Assembly: GCF_011395035.1 (NCBI RefSeq)
Contig: NZ_CP024768.1
Coordinates: forward strand, 1,361,377-1,425,376
Origin: Pantoea cypripedii
GTDB lineage: Bacteria > Pseudomonadota > Gammaproteobacteria > Enterobacterales > Enterobacteriaceae
Length of the DNA: 64,000 bases
Direction of reading: 5' to 3'
A program made the translations under genes and the position numbers. The notes beneath the pieces are model-generated. The model was not told the origin of the DNA. It worked only from the letters and a program-made list of their open reading frames with translations, and did not search any database. The first letter of the stretch is position 1, and each line of letters starts with the position of its first letter. Below are positions 1 to 7,867 of this stretch, piece after piece.

Positions 1-211
1 GCGCATAAATCAGCGCCATCCCGGTTTTCAATACCAGAGCACGTTGCGAACTGACCTGCTCACGCGGTCCCCACAGCCACAGCGCGACAATCAGTAGCGG
101 CACAATGGCGATCAGATCCTGCGCGATAAAGGTCGCCAGCTTGAGTAGCCACTGCGGAGAATCCGGCGTGGCGTTGATCCATAAAAAGAGGCTGCGGTTT
201 AATTCTTCCAT
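1..211 (-). CDS. ybjG: Undecaprenyl-pyrophosphate phosphatase YbjG, N-terminal part
   Basis: Only the first 70 codons lie in the window; the gene runs off the left edge. The ATG (211-209) shares one base with the TAA stop of the upstream PAP2 gene, so the two are translationally coupled. The start, MEELNRSLFLWINATPDSP, followed by a first membrane segment and a KLATFIAQDLI stretch, matches the start of E. coli YbjG, a BcrC-type PAP2 enzyme that recycles undecaprenyl pyrophosphate at the outer face of the inner membrane. The catalytic PAP2 motifs fall outside the window, so function rests on the N-terminal match. Members of this family affect bacitracin tolerance and peptidoglycan carrier recycling. 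Confidence 0.85.
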   Translation of the reverse strand, partial: MEELNRSLFLWINATPDSPQWLLKLATFIAQDLIAIVPLLIVALWLWGPREQVSSQRALVLKTGMALIYA

Positions 212-954
212 TACGCTCTCTTGTTCCTCGTCTTGTTTACCCAAAAAGAAACGCCAGCAAAAATCAGCATCTGGGTCAGCCAGACCCACCAGCCCGCCCA
301 CAGGTTGTGGGAGAAAAAGTGTGCGCCACGCATCACCTGGCCATACCCCATCAGCAGGCCCAGCGCGATGCCCGCCAGCAGTGCCAGCAGGGCGCGGCGT
401 GGCTTCTCTGGCCACCACAGGAAAAACAGCCCCATCACCGCAAAACCGCTGGAAGCATGCCCACCGGGAAAACATTGACCAGGACCGCTACCCGCCGGAA
501 CCGCATCCAGCAGCGGAAAGCTCACCGCTTTGCCGCCAAACATCGCCAGATCCCACGGACAGGAGTGGGCGCTGTGTGCCTTCAGAATCCCGACCACCAG
601 CGGCCCCAGCCCGAACAGCAAGGCCACCAGCACCCGGCGTCCATCGCGGCGCTGAATACCACGTAACAGCATCAGCACGGCACCAACGATGATCACATCC
701 TTCAGCAGGCGATGGTTGATCAGGTCCAGCCAGCGGTTGTGCTGCCACGGGAAGCGCTGCGTCAGCGGATCAAACCAAAACTGGCTGATGGCGATATCGA
801 GGCTTTCATGGCGCGACCACAGCAGGAACACAGACGCTAAAAATGCCAGCAAAATAAAGTTGATAGCGTAAAAGCGTCGCGACAGCGGGTAAATAGCAGG
901 GTTCTTAATCATGAGGCGGGTTGTTGAATTGTTTAATTTGGATGACAGTTGCAT
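211..954 (-). CDS. Membrane PAP2-family phosphatase (lipid phosphatase)
   Basis: A 247-residue membrane protein with about five to six hydrophobic segments. It carries the three PAP2 signatures: a variant first motif KAHSAHSCPWD near residue 125, PGGHASSG near 164 (catalytic His), and RGAHFFSHNLW near 209. The CPWD form of the first motif is typical of a subfamily that includes lipid A and other lipid phosphatases, so the substrate is probably a lipid phosphate or pyrophosphate at the periplasmic face of the inner membrane; the exact substrate cannot be told. It overlaps ybjG by one base, which points to a shared envelope role. No good ribosome-binding site precedes the ATG at 954; the internal ATG at 912 is an alternative start. 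A PmrA-type box lies 48 bases upstream. E. coli K-12 has no such gene here. Confidence 0.85.
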   Translation of the reverse strand: MQLSSKLNNSTTRLMIKNPAIYPLSRRFYAINFILLAFLASVFLLWSRHESLDIAISQFWFDPLTQRFPWQHNRWLDLINHRLLKDVIIVGAVLMLLRGIQRRDGRRVLVALLFGLGPLVVGILKAHSAHSCPWDLAMFGGKAVSFPLLDAVPAGSGPGQCFPGGHASSGFAVMGLFFLWWPEKPRRALLALLAGIALGLLMGYGQVMRGAHFFSHNLWAGWWVWLTQMLIFAGVSFWVNKTRNKRA

Positions 955-1001
955 GATTTTTTGCAGCGAGCGAAACCAGAGTGGCAGGGTCGCAGGCTGC
1001 G

Positions 1002-1018
1002 CTTAAGAGAACCTTAAG
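1002..1018. promoter_or_regulatory. PmrA (BasR)-type box upstream of the PAP2-ybjG operon
   Basis: Two CTTAAG hexamers (1002-1007 and 1013-1018) are separated by exactly five bases, which is the arrangement described for PmrA/BasR boxes (YTTAAK-N5-YTTAAK). The flanking G and C extend this to a perfect inverted repeat of GCTTAAG. It lies between rybB and the PAP2 gene, 48 bases upstream of the PAP2 ATG. The -10 region below it is poor, as expected of an activator-dependent promoter. Control by PmrA is inferred. Confidence 0.55.
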
Positions 1019-1033
1019 CCACGATCGACAGGC

Positions 1034-1101
1034 ATAAAAAAACCCGTCAGTCAGAGACTGGCGGGCTCCTCAATTTGGGGATTTCAAAGAAAAGCAGTGG
1101 C
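1034..1101 (-). ncRNA. rybB: Small RNA RybB
   Basis: On the minus strand, starting at 1101, the sequence begins GCCACTGCTTTTCTTTGA, matching the conserved 5' seed region of enterobacterial RybB, followed by a CCCC..GAGGAGCCC segment like that of E. coli. It ends in a terminator hairpin (CCGCCAGTC/GACTGACGG) and seven Ts (1036-1042). E. coli rybB also lies next to ybjL. RybB is an Hfq-dependent sRNA that represses outer-membrane protein mRNAs when sigma E is active. The length here is about 67 nt, shorter than the 79 nt of E. coli; the hairpin arm is what differs, while the seed is kept. Confidence 0.93.
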
Positions 1102-1107
1102 AATAAT

Positions 1108-1134
1108 TCAGACTGCACCCTGGGAAAAAAGTTC
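1108..1134 (-). promoter_or_regulatory. Sigma-E promoter of rybB
   Basis: Reading the minus strand, GAACTT (1134-1129) is followed after 16 bases by TCTGA (1112-1108), and the RybB 5' G at 1101 lies six bases further on. These match the sigma-E -35 (GGAACTT) and -10 (TCTGA) elements and spacing. It sits between the ybjL stop codon and rybB. Confidence 0.85.
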
Positions 1135-1154
1135 TGGACTCAGTCAAAAAATTT

Positions 1155-2843
1155 TTATAAGGGCAAAATCGGCCAAATAATCACGATCAACGTCCCCGCG
1201 AGCGTCAGCAAAACGTTGGCAATGGCATAGGTTCCGGCATAGCCCAGCGCCGGAATATTGCTGCGCGCCGTGTCACTGATAATCTCCATCGCCGGTGCGC
1301 AGGTGCGTGCGCCCATAATTGCGCCGAACAGCAACGCGCGGTTCATGCGCAGCACATAGGCACCAAACAAATAGCAAATCACCACCGGCACCAGGCTGAC
1401 CAGCAAACCGCTCAGCAACATCAGCGCGCCTTCGCTACCCAACCCGTGTTGCAGGCCGCTACCGGCACTCAGGCCAACACCCGCCATAAACACCATCAGG
1501 CCGAACTCTTTCACCATGGTCAGCGCGCCCTGCGGAATATACCCAAAGGTCGGGTGGTTGGCGCGCAGGAAACCCAGCATGATCCCGGCAAACAACAACC
1601 CGGCAGCATTACCAATGCCAAAGCTAAAATTGCTGAACTGGAAAGTGATCATGCCGATCATCAAACCAATAATGAAGAAGGCGCAGAAGGCCAGCAGGTC
1701 GGTCATCTGGCTGTGGATGGCGATAAAGCCGATGCGGTCAGCTAGGCTTTTCACGCGACGTGCTTCGCCGCTGACCTGGAGTACATCACCTTTATTCAGC
1801 ATGATGCTGTCATCAATCGGCATCTCAATCTGGCTGCGGATCACACGGTTAAGGAAGCAGCCGTGATCGGTCAGTTTCAGATGGTTGAGACGTTTATTCA
1901 CCGCATTATGGTTCTTCACCACAATCTCTTCCGTCACGATGCGCATATCCAGCAGATCGCGGTCGAACACTTCTTTGCCGTTGCGGAAGCTGGCGTCGAG
2001 GCGCGCATGGGCATCGGGATAGCCCACCAGCGAAATTTCATCCCCCAGTTGCAGCTGTGCGTCACCATCCGGGCTGGCGAGAATACCGTTACGACGCAGG
2101 CGTTCAATATAACAACCGGTCTGGCGATGAATACCCAGCTCACGCAGATTTTTGCCGCCGCTCCACTCCACCAGTTCCGGTCCGACACGGTAGGCACGAA
2201 TCACCGGCAGGAACACTTTGCGCTGGCTATCGGCATCCAGACCGCGTTCACGGGCGATTTGCTGCGCACAGGTTGGCAGGTCCTGATGTTGCAGGCGTGG
2301 CAGGTAGCGTGCGCCAAAAATCAGGCTGACCAGCCCCACCAGATAGGTAATGGCGTAACCGAGGCTGAGATGATCCTGCATCAGGGTAAGGTGCTGGCTG
2401 TCAGCGATGCTATGCCGGAGCGTATCACCTGCTCCCACCAGCACCGGTGTTGAGGTCATGGCTCCCGCCAGCATGCCTGCGGTTAAGCCAATATCCCAGC
2501 CGAACACTTTGCCGAGCAGCAACGCCAGCAGCAGAGCGCTGCCGACCATGACGATGGCGAGGATAAAATAGTTTTTACCGTCGCGGAAAAAGATCGAGAA
2601 AAAATTAGGACCGGCTTCGACGCCAACACAAAAAATAAACAGCATAAAACCCAGGCTCAACGCTGCGGTATTAATGGCGAAATGTTGGTCACCTAAAATA
2701 AGCGATACGACTAAAACGCCAATGGAATTTCCGAGCTGGACAGAACCAAGACGTAATTTACCCAGGCAGAGGCCGAGTGCTAAAACAACAAATAATAACA
2801 GGACGTCATTTCCGCTTAACAATTCTGCGACGTTAATATTCAC
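1155..2843 (-). CDS. ybjL: YbjL, AspT/YidE-type membrane transporter
   Basis: A 562-residue protein, close to the 561 of E. coli YbjL. It has two hydrophobic halves (about 1-190 and 380-562), each with several membrane spans, flanking two RCK/TrkA_C-like soluble domains (about 209-290 and 294-375). This is the architecture of the aspartate:alanine exchanger family; the substrate of YbjL is not established. Translation starts at a GTG (2843-2841), preceded by an AG-rich AAGAAG. The stop is followed by the sigma-E promoter and rybB on the same strand, so readthrough would enter rybB and end at its terminator. Confidence 0.93.
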   Translation of the reverse strand: MNINVAELLSGNDVLLLFVVLALGLCLGKLRLGSVQLGNSIGVLVVSLILGDQHFAINTAALSLGFMLFIFCVGVEAGPNFFSIFFRDGKNYFILAIVMVGSALLLALLLGKVFGWDIGLTAGMLAGAMTSTPVLVGAGDTLRHSIADSQHLTLMQDHLSLGYAITYLVGLVSLIFGARYLPRLQHQDLPTCAQQIARERGLDADSQRKVFLPVIRAYRVGPELVEWSGGKNLRELGIHRQTGCYIERLRRNGILASPDGDAQLQLGDEISLVGYPDAHARLDASFRNGKEVFDRDLLDMRIVTEEIVVKNHNAVNKRLNHLKLTDHGCFLNRVIRSQIEMPIDDSIMLNKGDVLQVSGEARRVKSLADRIGFIAIHSQMTDLLAFCAFFIIGLMIGMITFQFSNFSFGIGNAAGLLFAGIMLGFLRANHPTFGYIPQGALTMVKEFGLMVFMAGVGLSAGSGLQHGLGSEGALMLLSGLLVSLVPVVICYLFGAYVLRMNRALLFGAIMGARTCAPAMEIISDTARSNIPALGYAGTYAIANVLLTLAGTLIVIIWPILPL

Positions 2844-3098
2844 GCTTTAACTTCTTATTTACCTGTAACATGTTGATGAAAAGGTCGTTTTTCGCTATCT
2901 TGTGCCGACCGCAGGTGCCCGTTTTGCCGGGATGGCAGGGACTGAATTTTGAAGCGGCGTCATTCTAATCATAATTAACACCCTCAGCTATCGGCAGTTT
3001 TCATTCCTTCCGCATTCAGCTGTTTCTTTTTATTTCCACTCAGGTGTACAGGGTCGGTAAAAGTTTCAATATTGTTAACGGTGAAGTTGAGGATGGTT

Positions 3099-3464
3099 AT
3101 GTCGCAGCGTACTAATCGCTGGCCTGCAGCGGTGTTGGGTGTGATGCTATATACGCTGATGTTTATTTTTGCTCATCACTTCTGGGCCTCATCTGGCGCT
3201 CAGGCCGTGGGCGGTCAACCTGAGTTGTTGCTGTTTCTACTGCCAGGCATCGTCGTGGCGTTGCTGCGCCCGGAAAGTCCGTTAAAAAGCACGCTATGGG
3301 TCGCCGTGGCGGGCACCGTGCTGGGTACGTTGTGGGTGGTACTGGCGCTGAATCTGAGCCATAGCGGCTGGCTGATTATCTGGGGGCTGAGTGCGCTGTT
3401 CTGGGCGGGTTGTGGTGCGTTACTGGTGCGTCTGCTGCGTATCATGCTGGCGATGCGATCGTGA
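3099..3464 (+). CDS. ybjM: YbjM, small inner-membrane protein
   Basis: A 121-residue hydrophobic protein with about four predicted membrane spans. It resembles E. coli YbjM (125 residues) in position, length and segments such as the central FLLPG and the C-terminal SALFWAGCGALL. Function is unknown. The ATG at 3099 is chosen because GAGG (3089-3092) lies six bases before it; the frame is open further upstream to a TTG at 3072. The gene is convergent with grxA, and the two are separated by a palindromic repeat pair. Confidence 0.8.
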   Translation: MSQRTNRWPAAVLGVMLYTLMFIFAHHFWASSGAQAVGGQPELLLFLLPGIVVALLRPESPLKSTLWVAVAGTVLGTLWVVLALNLSHSGWLIIWGLSALFWAGCGALLVRLLRIMLAMRS

Positions 3465-3484
3465 AGCATGTCGATGAATGATGT

Positions 3485-3540
3485 GTAGCGGCGCGATTTA
3501 TCGCGCGCCTTTAAAACAGCGCGATAAATCGCGCTGTTAC
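3485..3540. repeat. Pair of REP-like palindromes (BIME-like)
   Basis: Two GC-rich palindromes lie in opposite orientation: GTAGCGGCGCGATTTATCGC from 3485, and a second from 3516 to 3537 with perfect ten-base arms ACAGCGCGAT/ATCGCGCTGT, ending GTTAC. The same GTAGCGGCGCGAT core recurs at 21067 and 45413. They sit between the convergent ends of ybjM and grxA, where such elements often act as transcript-end hairpins. Confidence 0.8.
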
Positions 3541-3551
3541 AGGCCCATTTT

Positions 3552-3815
3552 TTATACTGCGAAGTCCAGATTCTCTTTCGTCCAGGCGGCAAAATCGGTG
3601 TATCCGCCGATATGCTGCTGGTCGAGGAAAATCTGCGGTACGGTGGTCACCGGTTTACCCGCGCGGGCTTCCAGATCGGCTTTGGTAATGCCTTCCACCT
3701 GGATATCGACGTATTGATAGTTAAAATCGTCACGCTCGGTGGTCAGTTTGGCGGCCAGTTCCTGGGCGCGCACGCAGTAAGGGCAGCCGGGACGACCAAA
3801 AATCACTGCAAACAT
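3552..3815 (-). CDS. grxA: Glutaredoxin 1
   Basis: An 87-residue thioredoxin-fold protein with the dithiol active site CPYC at residues 11-14 and the TTVPQIF cis-proline segment near 58, as in E. coli GrxA. It uses glutathione to reduce disulfides, including those of ribonucleotide reductase and oxidised OxyR. Length equals the family norm (85-87). A TCTCC on the plus strand next to the start gives a GGAGA ribosome-binding site. In E. coli the gene is OxyR-induced. Here a perfect CRP-like half-site pair lies 27-42 bases upstream. Confidence 0.96.
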   Translation of the reverse strand: MFAVIFGRPGCPYCVRAQELAAKLTTERDDFNYQYVDIQVEGITKADLEARAGKPVTTVPQIFLDQQHIGGYTDFAAWTKENLDFAV

Positions 3816-3841
3816 TGCTTCTCTCCTTTCCGCTGCTGTTT

Positions 3842-3857
3842 TGTGATGAATGTCACA
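3842..3857. promoter_or_regulatory. CRP-like site upstream of grxA
   Basis: TGTGA (3842-3846), six bases, then TCACA (3853-3857): both CRP core half-sites are exact and correctly spaced. The centre lies 34 bases before the grxA start codon, too close for usual class II activation unless the transcript starts near the ATG, so repression of grxA is equally possible. No function is shown by the sequence alone. Confidence 0.45.
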
Positions 3858-3943
3858 TCACAGCGTGAATAATGCCACACATGATGCCCGTGGATTCCCG
3901 CTAAATAAAGAAGGAATTACCTGTTGCTTCGATGTGCGCAGGC

Positions 3944-4906
3944 TTAAAGCAGTGTCGCCGGTCCCCGGAAGGTGCGCCGCCATTCGCTGGGACTGACGTT
4001 AAAACGTGCCTTAAAACTTTGCCGGAATGAGATGGGAGACTGATAACCGGCCAGCGTTGCCACCGCCTCAATGCTATGGTCGGTGGTTTCCAGCAGTTCC
4101 TGGCTACGTTGTAGCCGTTCAGCGCTGAGCCATTCCCCTGGCGTCATGCCGGTGGCGCGCGCGAAATGGCGGGTGAGGGTGCGCCTGCTCATGTTAACCA
4201 TGCCTGCCAGTGAATCCAGATCGTGACGTTTATCCAGATTACGCCGCAGATAGTCGATCAGGTCATTAATCTGGCTGTCACGCGTGGTGTCGGGCACCGC
4301 GCGTTCGATAAACTGCGCCTGGCCACCTTCGCGGTAGGGCGGCATCACCATCCTTCTGGCGACCCGGTTCGCCAGCGCGGAACCGTAATGTTCGCGAACG
4401 ATGTTCAGACAGCAGTCAATGCCAGCCGCCGTCCCTGCGGAAGTAATCAAACGTTCATCACTGGTATACAGGGCGTTGCTGTCGAGAAGGATTTGCGGAA
4501 AACGTCCGGCAAAATCCTTTTCAAACTCCCAGTGCGTTGCGGCGCGACGACGGTTCAGCAATCCGCTATACGCCAGCACATAGGCCCCGAGACATAATCC
4601 CACCACTTCCGCACCGCGCTGCCAGGCCTGAGTCAGCGCGTCTGATAATGCCGCTGATGGCTGTTGCGCGGGATGCTGCCAGAAGGGAACAATCACGATA
4701 TCCGCCCCGGCCAGAGACGCCAGGCCGTGCTCCACGCTGATGGAGAGACCGCTGTCAGAGGCAATCATCCCCGGCTGCTCAGCGGCAATTACCACCTCGA
4801 AAAATCCCGCCTGCGGCATCGCTTTGCCGAATACCATTAATGGCACTGAAAAGTGGAAGGGGCTGAAACCCTCGGTAGCGATCACCACAACCTGTAAAGC
4901 GGACAT
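3944..4906 (-). CDS. GlxA/FtrA-type AraC-family transcriptional regulator
   Basis: A 320-residue protein with an N-terminal DJ-1/PfpI (glutamine-amidotransferase-like) domain (about 1-195) and a C-terminal AraC/XylS double helix-turn-helix (about 215-315, with LAGMVNMSRRTLTRHF and GYQSPISFRQSFKARF). The elbow VVGLCLGAYVLA keeps a Cys at residue 105. This is the layout of the GlxA family; the inducer is unknown. It lies 15 bases downstream of the metallo-hydrolase gene on the same strand, so the two are almost certainly one operon. E. coli has no counterpart between grxA and ybjC. Confidence 0.88.
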   Translation of the reverse strand: MSALQVVVIATEGFSPFHFSVPLMVFGKAMPQAGFFEVVIAAEQPGMIASDSGLSISVEHGLASLAGADIVIVPFWQHPAQQPSAALSDALTQAWQRGAEVVGLCLGAYVLAYSGLLNRRRAATHWEFEKDFAGRFPQILLDSNALYTSDERLITSAGTAAGIDCCLNIVREHYGSALANRVARRMVMPPYREGGQAQFIERAVPDTTRDSQINDLIDYLRRNLDKRHDLDSLAGMVNMSRRTLTRHFARATGMTPGEWLSAERLQRSQELLETTDHSIEAVATLAGYQSPISFRQSFKARFNVSPSEWRRTFRGPATLL

Positions 4907-4921
4907 CGTTTCTGACCCTGG

Positions 4922-5698
4922 TTAAAAGCGCAGTGTTTCACCATCTTCCGGCACCCACAGCTGTTGTTCAATAGCGTTTTCAGCGGCGAATGCGCGCAGC
5001 TCTGCCCGGCTCAACAGGCAGTGATTAATGGCTTCCATATGCGAGGCGACGATGGCAGCCGAAGGCAGTATCTGATGCGTACGCAGCGCATCCTCTTTGC
5101 CCATAATAATGGCACCGAGTCCGTCAATATTGGCGTAACCCATATTCAGCACAATCACCTCGGGCGTATAGCTTTTCAGGCTATCTTCGTAGGGTTTAAC
5201 CCAGATGGTATCGCCAGCAATGTAGAGCGTTTTTTCCTGTGGGTGGCTGAACACCAGGCCACAGGCGTCCCCCAGCCGCTCGGCCACTTGCGGAATGGCG
5301 TAAGCCTCGTCACTGCCGTGCTGGCCTGCCGTTTTGCTGACAGTGATGTCACCCATGCTATTTTTCTCCGCCAGTACCGCAACCTGGGTGAAGCCCTGAG
5401 AACGCAGCAGCGTGGCATCCCGCTCATGCTGGGTATAGATCACCTGGTCTTTGTGGATCAGGCGCTGGGCCGCTTCATCCCAATGGTCCTCATGCGTATG
5501 GGTGACAATGATGATATCCACATCCAGCAGTTCGTCGATGGCAATTGGCAACGGCACCATTGGATTACGCAGATGCGGGCGCGGTGTACCGGCAAAACCT
5601 GGCCAGGCGTGCTGCTCCGATAACATCGGGTCGATCAGAAAACGGGTACCAGCAAAATCCAGCCTCAGGGTCGCGTTACGAATTTGCGTCAGATTCAT
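4922..5698 (-). CDS. Metallo-beta-lactamase-fold hydrolase (UlaG-like)
   Basis: A 258-residue protein with the metal-binding motif HTHEDH (H67, H69, D71, H72), further candidate ligands in GQHGSD near 127 and AGDTIW near 163, and SHMEAINH near 222. This fits the UlaG/ArsA-like branch of the MBL superfamily, whose members are soluble phosphodiesterases, lactonases or related hydrolases; the substrate cannot be predicted. It is the first gene of a two-gene unit with the GlxA-type regulator and is divergent from ybjC. A GGAGGAGTTAAC-type leader on the minus strand (5701-5712) gives a strong ribosome-binding site. Confidence 0.87.
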   Translation of the reverse strand: MNLTQIRNATLRLDFAGTRFLIDPMLSEQHAWPGFAGTPRPHLRNPMVPLPIAIDELLDVDIIIVTHTHEDHWDEAAQRLIHKDQVIYTQHERDATLLRSQGFTQVAVLAEKNSMGDITVSKTAGQHGSDEAYAIPQVAERLGDACGLVFSHPQEKTLYIAGDTIWVKPYEDSLKSYTPEVIVLNMGYANIDGLGAIIMGKEDALRTHQILPSAAIVASHMEAINHCLLSRAELRAFAAENAIEQQLWVPEDGETLRF

Positions 5699-5879
5699 GT
5701 GTTAACTCCTCCGGTAATATTGTTGAGCCAGTATAAGAAGCTGCCGCAATCGGGAGTGAGTGGCACCGGGGCCATCATTCGATGGAAAAAGGTCAGGAAA
5801 CCGCATCACAGCTAGGCAATCGCGCCAGGGTTCGCTATAACAGACGGCTTAACGGATTGAACTGGGGGAGCGCCATCGT

Positions 5880-6131
5880 ATGAATAACCTGGCCAGATTA
5901 CCGAAACCCGTATTGCTGCTGGAGGCAGTGGGCGTTATTGCCGTGATTGGCGCGTTGTTGCTGATTAATGGCTGGATCGACGCACCGGCGGTGATCAGCG
6001 CCAGACGGCTTGCGACGGTGCTGTTTTTTACCGGCATTGTGATGATGTTGCCTGCTGCCTGGCTGATGATGTGGCGAACGGCCAAAGCGATGGCCCCGCA
6101 GTTGTTCAATCAACACGACAAAAAGAAGTAA
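5880..6131 (+). CDS. ybjC: YbjC, small membrane protein
   Basis: An 83-residue protein with two hydrophobic segments (about 10-28 and 40-60), similar to E. coli YbjC in LPKPVLLLE and the C-terminal APQLFNQ. Function is unknown. It opens the ybjC-nfsA-rimK-ybjN gene run, 12 bases before nfsA, and has a strong GGGGGAG ribosome-binding site. In E. coli this operon is induced by SoxS/MarA; no clear soxbox could be assigned here. Confidence 0.85.
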   Translation: MNNLARLPKPVLLLEAVGVIAVIGALLLINGWIDAPAVISARRLATVLFFTGIVMMLPAAWLMMWRTAKAMAPQLFNQHDKKK

Positions 6132-6143
6132 CCGGAGAGGATT

Positions 6144-6866
6144 ATGACGCCGACCATTGATTTACTGTGCAGCCACCGTTCCATTCGCGCATTTACCGGG
6201 CAGGGCATTGATGAAGCGCAGCGCAACGCCATTATTGCTGCGGCTCAGGCGGCATCCACCTCCAGCTTTTTGCAATGCTCCTCTATTATTCGTATCACCG
6301 ACCGGGAAAAACGTGAGCAACTGGTTAAACTGACCGGTGGCCAACCGTGGGTCGGTGAGGCGGCTGAGTTCTGGGTATTCTGCGCTGATTTTAATCGTCA
6401 TCTGCAAATCTGTCCGGATGCGCAACTTGGCCGCGCGGAGCAGCTGTTACTGGGCTGCGTGGATACGGCGTTAATGGCGCAGAATGCCATGACTGCGGCG
6501 GAGTCACTCGGTCTCGGTGGCGTGTTCATCGGGGGGATTCGTAACAATATTGCCAACGTCACCACGCTGCTTGGCTTGCCGAAATTTGTGCTGCCGCTGT
6601 TTGGCTTCTGTATCGGGCATCCCGCAGCGCAGCCGGAGGTGAAACCGCGTATTCCACAGGCGATGCTGGTACATGAAAACAGCTATCAGCCGGTCGATGC
6701 GGCGGTGCTGGCGGAATATGACAGCCGTACCAGCATCTATTATCAGCAACGTGATACCAATCAGCGCGCGGAAACCTGGAGCGAACTGATTCAGCGCCTG
6801 ATCATTAAAGAAACGCGCCCGTTTATGCTGGATTACCTGCATCAGCAGGGCTGGGCAACCCGTTAA
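6144..6866 (+). CDS. nfsA: Oxygen-insensitive NADPH nitroreductase NfsA
   Basis: A 240-residue FMN enzyme, exactly the family length. The N-terminal TIDLLCSHRSIRAFT with the RSIR phosphate-binding segment, QAASTSSFLQCSS, and ESLGLGGVFIGGIRN correspond to the FMN- and NADPH-binding parts of E. coli NfsA. It reduces nitroaromatics and quinones by two electrons in the cytosol. A GGAGAGG ribosome-binding site lies just upstream. It is the second gene of the ybjC operon, 17 bases before rimK. Confidence 0.95.
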   Translation: MTPTIDLLCSHRSIRAFTGQGIDEAQRNAIIAAAQAASTSSFLQCSSIIRITDREKREQLVKLTGGQPWVGEAAEFWVFCADFNRHLQICPDAQLGRAEQLLLGCVDTALMAQNAMTAAESLGLGGVFIGGIRNNIANVTTLLGLPKFVLPLFGFCIGHPAAQPEVKPRIPQAMLVHENSYQPVDAAVLAEYDSRTSIYYQQRDTNQRAETWSELIQRLIIKETRPFMLDYLHQQGWATR

Positions 6867-6883
6867 GCACAAGGAACTCTGCG

Positions 6884-7786
6884 ATGAAAATGGCCATTCT
6901 CTCCCGTGATGGGCAGCTCTACTCGTGTAAACGCCTGCGTGAAGCGGCGGAAGCGCGTGGCCATCAGGTGCAGATTATCGATCCGCTCTCCTGCTACATG
7001 AACATCAACCCGGCGTCCCCGGCGATACATTATCGCGGTGAACCGCTGGGCCATTTTGATGCGGTGATCCCGCGTATCGGCTCCGCCATTACCTTTTACG
7101 GTACGGCGGTGTTGCGCCAGTTCGAGTTGTGCGGCAGCTATCCGCTGAACGAATCGGTGGCGATTACCCGCGCACGTGACAAACTGCGTTCCCTGCAACT
7201 GCTGGCGCGGGAAGGGATCGATATGCCGGTCACCGGGTTTGCTTCATCCCCGGATGACACCGATGACCTGATCGCTATGGTGGGCGGTGCGCCGCTGGTG
7301 GTGAAGCTGGTGGAAGGAACGCAGGGCATTGGCGTGGTACTGGCGGAAACCCGTCAGGCGGCGGAGAGCGTGATCGATGCGTTTCGCGGCCTCAATGCAC
7401 ATATTCTGGTGCAGGAGTTTATCAAAGAAGCGCAGGGACGTGATGTCCGCTGCCTGGTGATTGGCGGTGAGGTCGTGGCGGCGATTGAGCGCCATGCGAA
7501 GGAGGGGGATTTTCGTTCCAACCTGCATCGCGGCGGCAAGGCGCACCCGGTAACCATTACCGATCAGGAGCGCGAAATCGCGGTGAAAGCCGCCAGCACG
7601 CTCGGGCTGGAAGTGGCGGGGGTGGATATCCTGCGTGCCGGACGAGGACCACTGGTTATGGAGGTCAATGCCTCCCCAGGCCTTGAAGGTATTGAGTGCA
7701 CCACCGGGCTGAATATTGCCTCCATGATGATTGACTGGATAGAACAGCACGCGCTGCCTGGCTTTAGGCTTAAAACTGGTGGCTAG
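6884..7786 (+). CDS. rimK: Ribosomal protein S6 modification protein RimK
   Basis: A 300-residue ATP-grasp ligase, the standard RimK length. RDKLRSLQLLAREGI near 94, PLVVKLVEGTQGIGVVLAE near 138 (ATP-grasp lysines and glycine loop), and VMEVNASPGLEGIE near 258 (Mg-binding Glu/Asn) are plain. RimK adds glutamates to the C-terminus of ribosomal protein S6 and can make poly-glutamate. It follows nfsA by 17 bases with an AAGGAA ribosome-binding site. Confidence 0.96.
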   Translation: MKMAILSRDGQLYSCKRLREAAEARGHQVQIIDPLSCYMNINPASPAIHYRGEPLGHFDAVIPRIGSAITFYGTAVLRQFELCGSYPLNESVAITRARDKLRSLQLLAREGIDMPVTGFASSPDDTDDLIAMVGGAPLVVKLVEGTQGIGVVLAETRQAAESVIDAFRGLNAHILVQEFIKEAQGRDVRCLVIGGEVVAAIERHAKEGDFRSNLHRGGKAHPVTITDQEREIAVKAASTLGLEVAGVDILRAGRGPLVMEVNASPGLEGIECTTGLNIASMMIDWIEQHALPGFRLKTGG

Positions 7787-7867
7787 GGTGTGCTTTTCAG
7801 CGTTTTTCATGGCATCGCTTGCATTTTTTCCGTAAGCTAAGGCGCTTATTTCTTCACCCCACGGGAC

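Noticed and set aside
3072..3098. Upstream TTG start for ybjM
   Set aside because: The ATG at 3099 has a well-spaced GAGG, and the shorter protein fits the family length.
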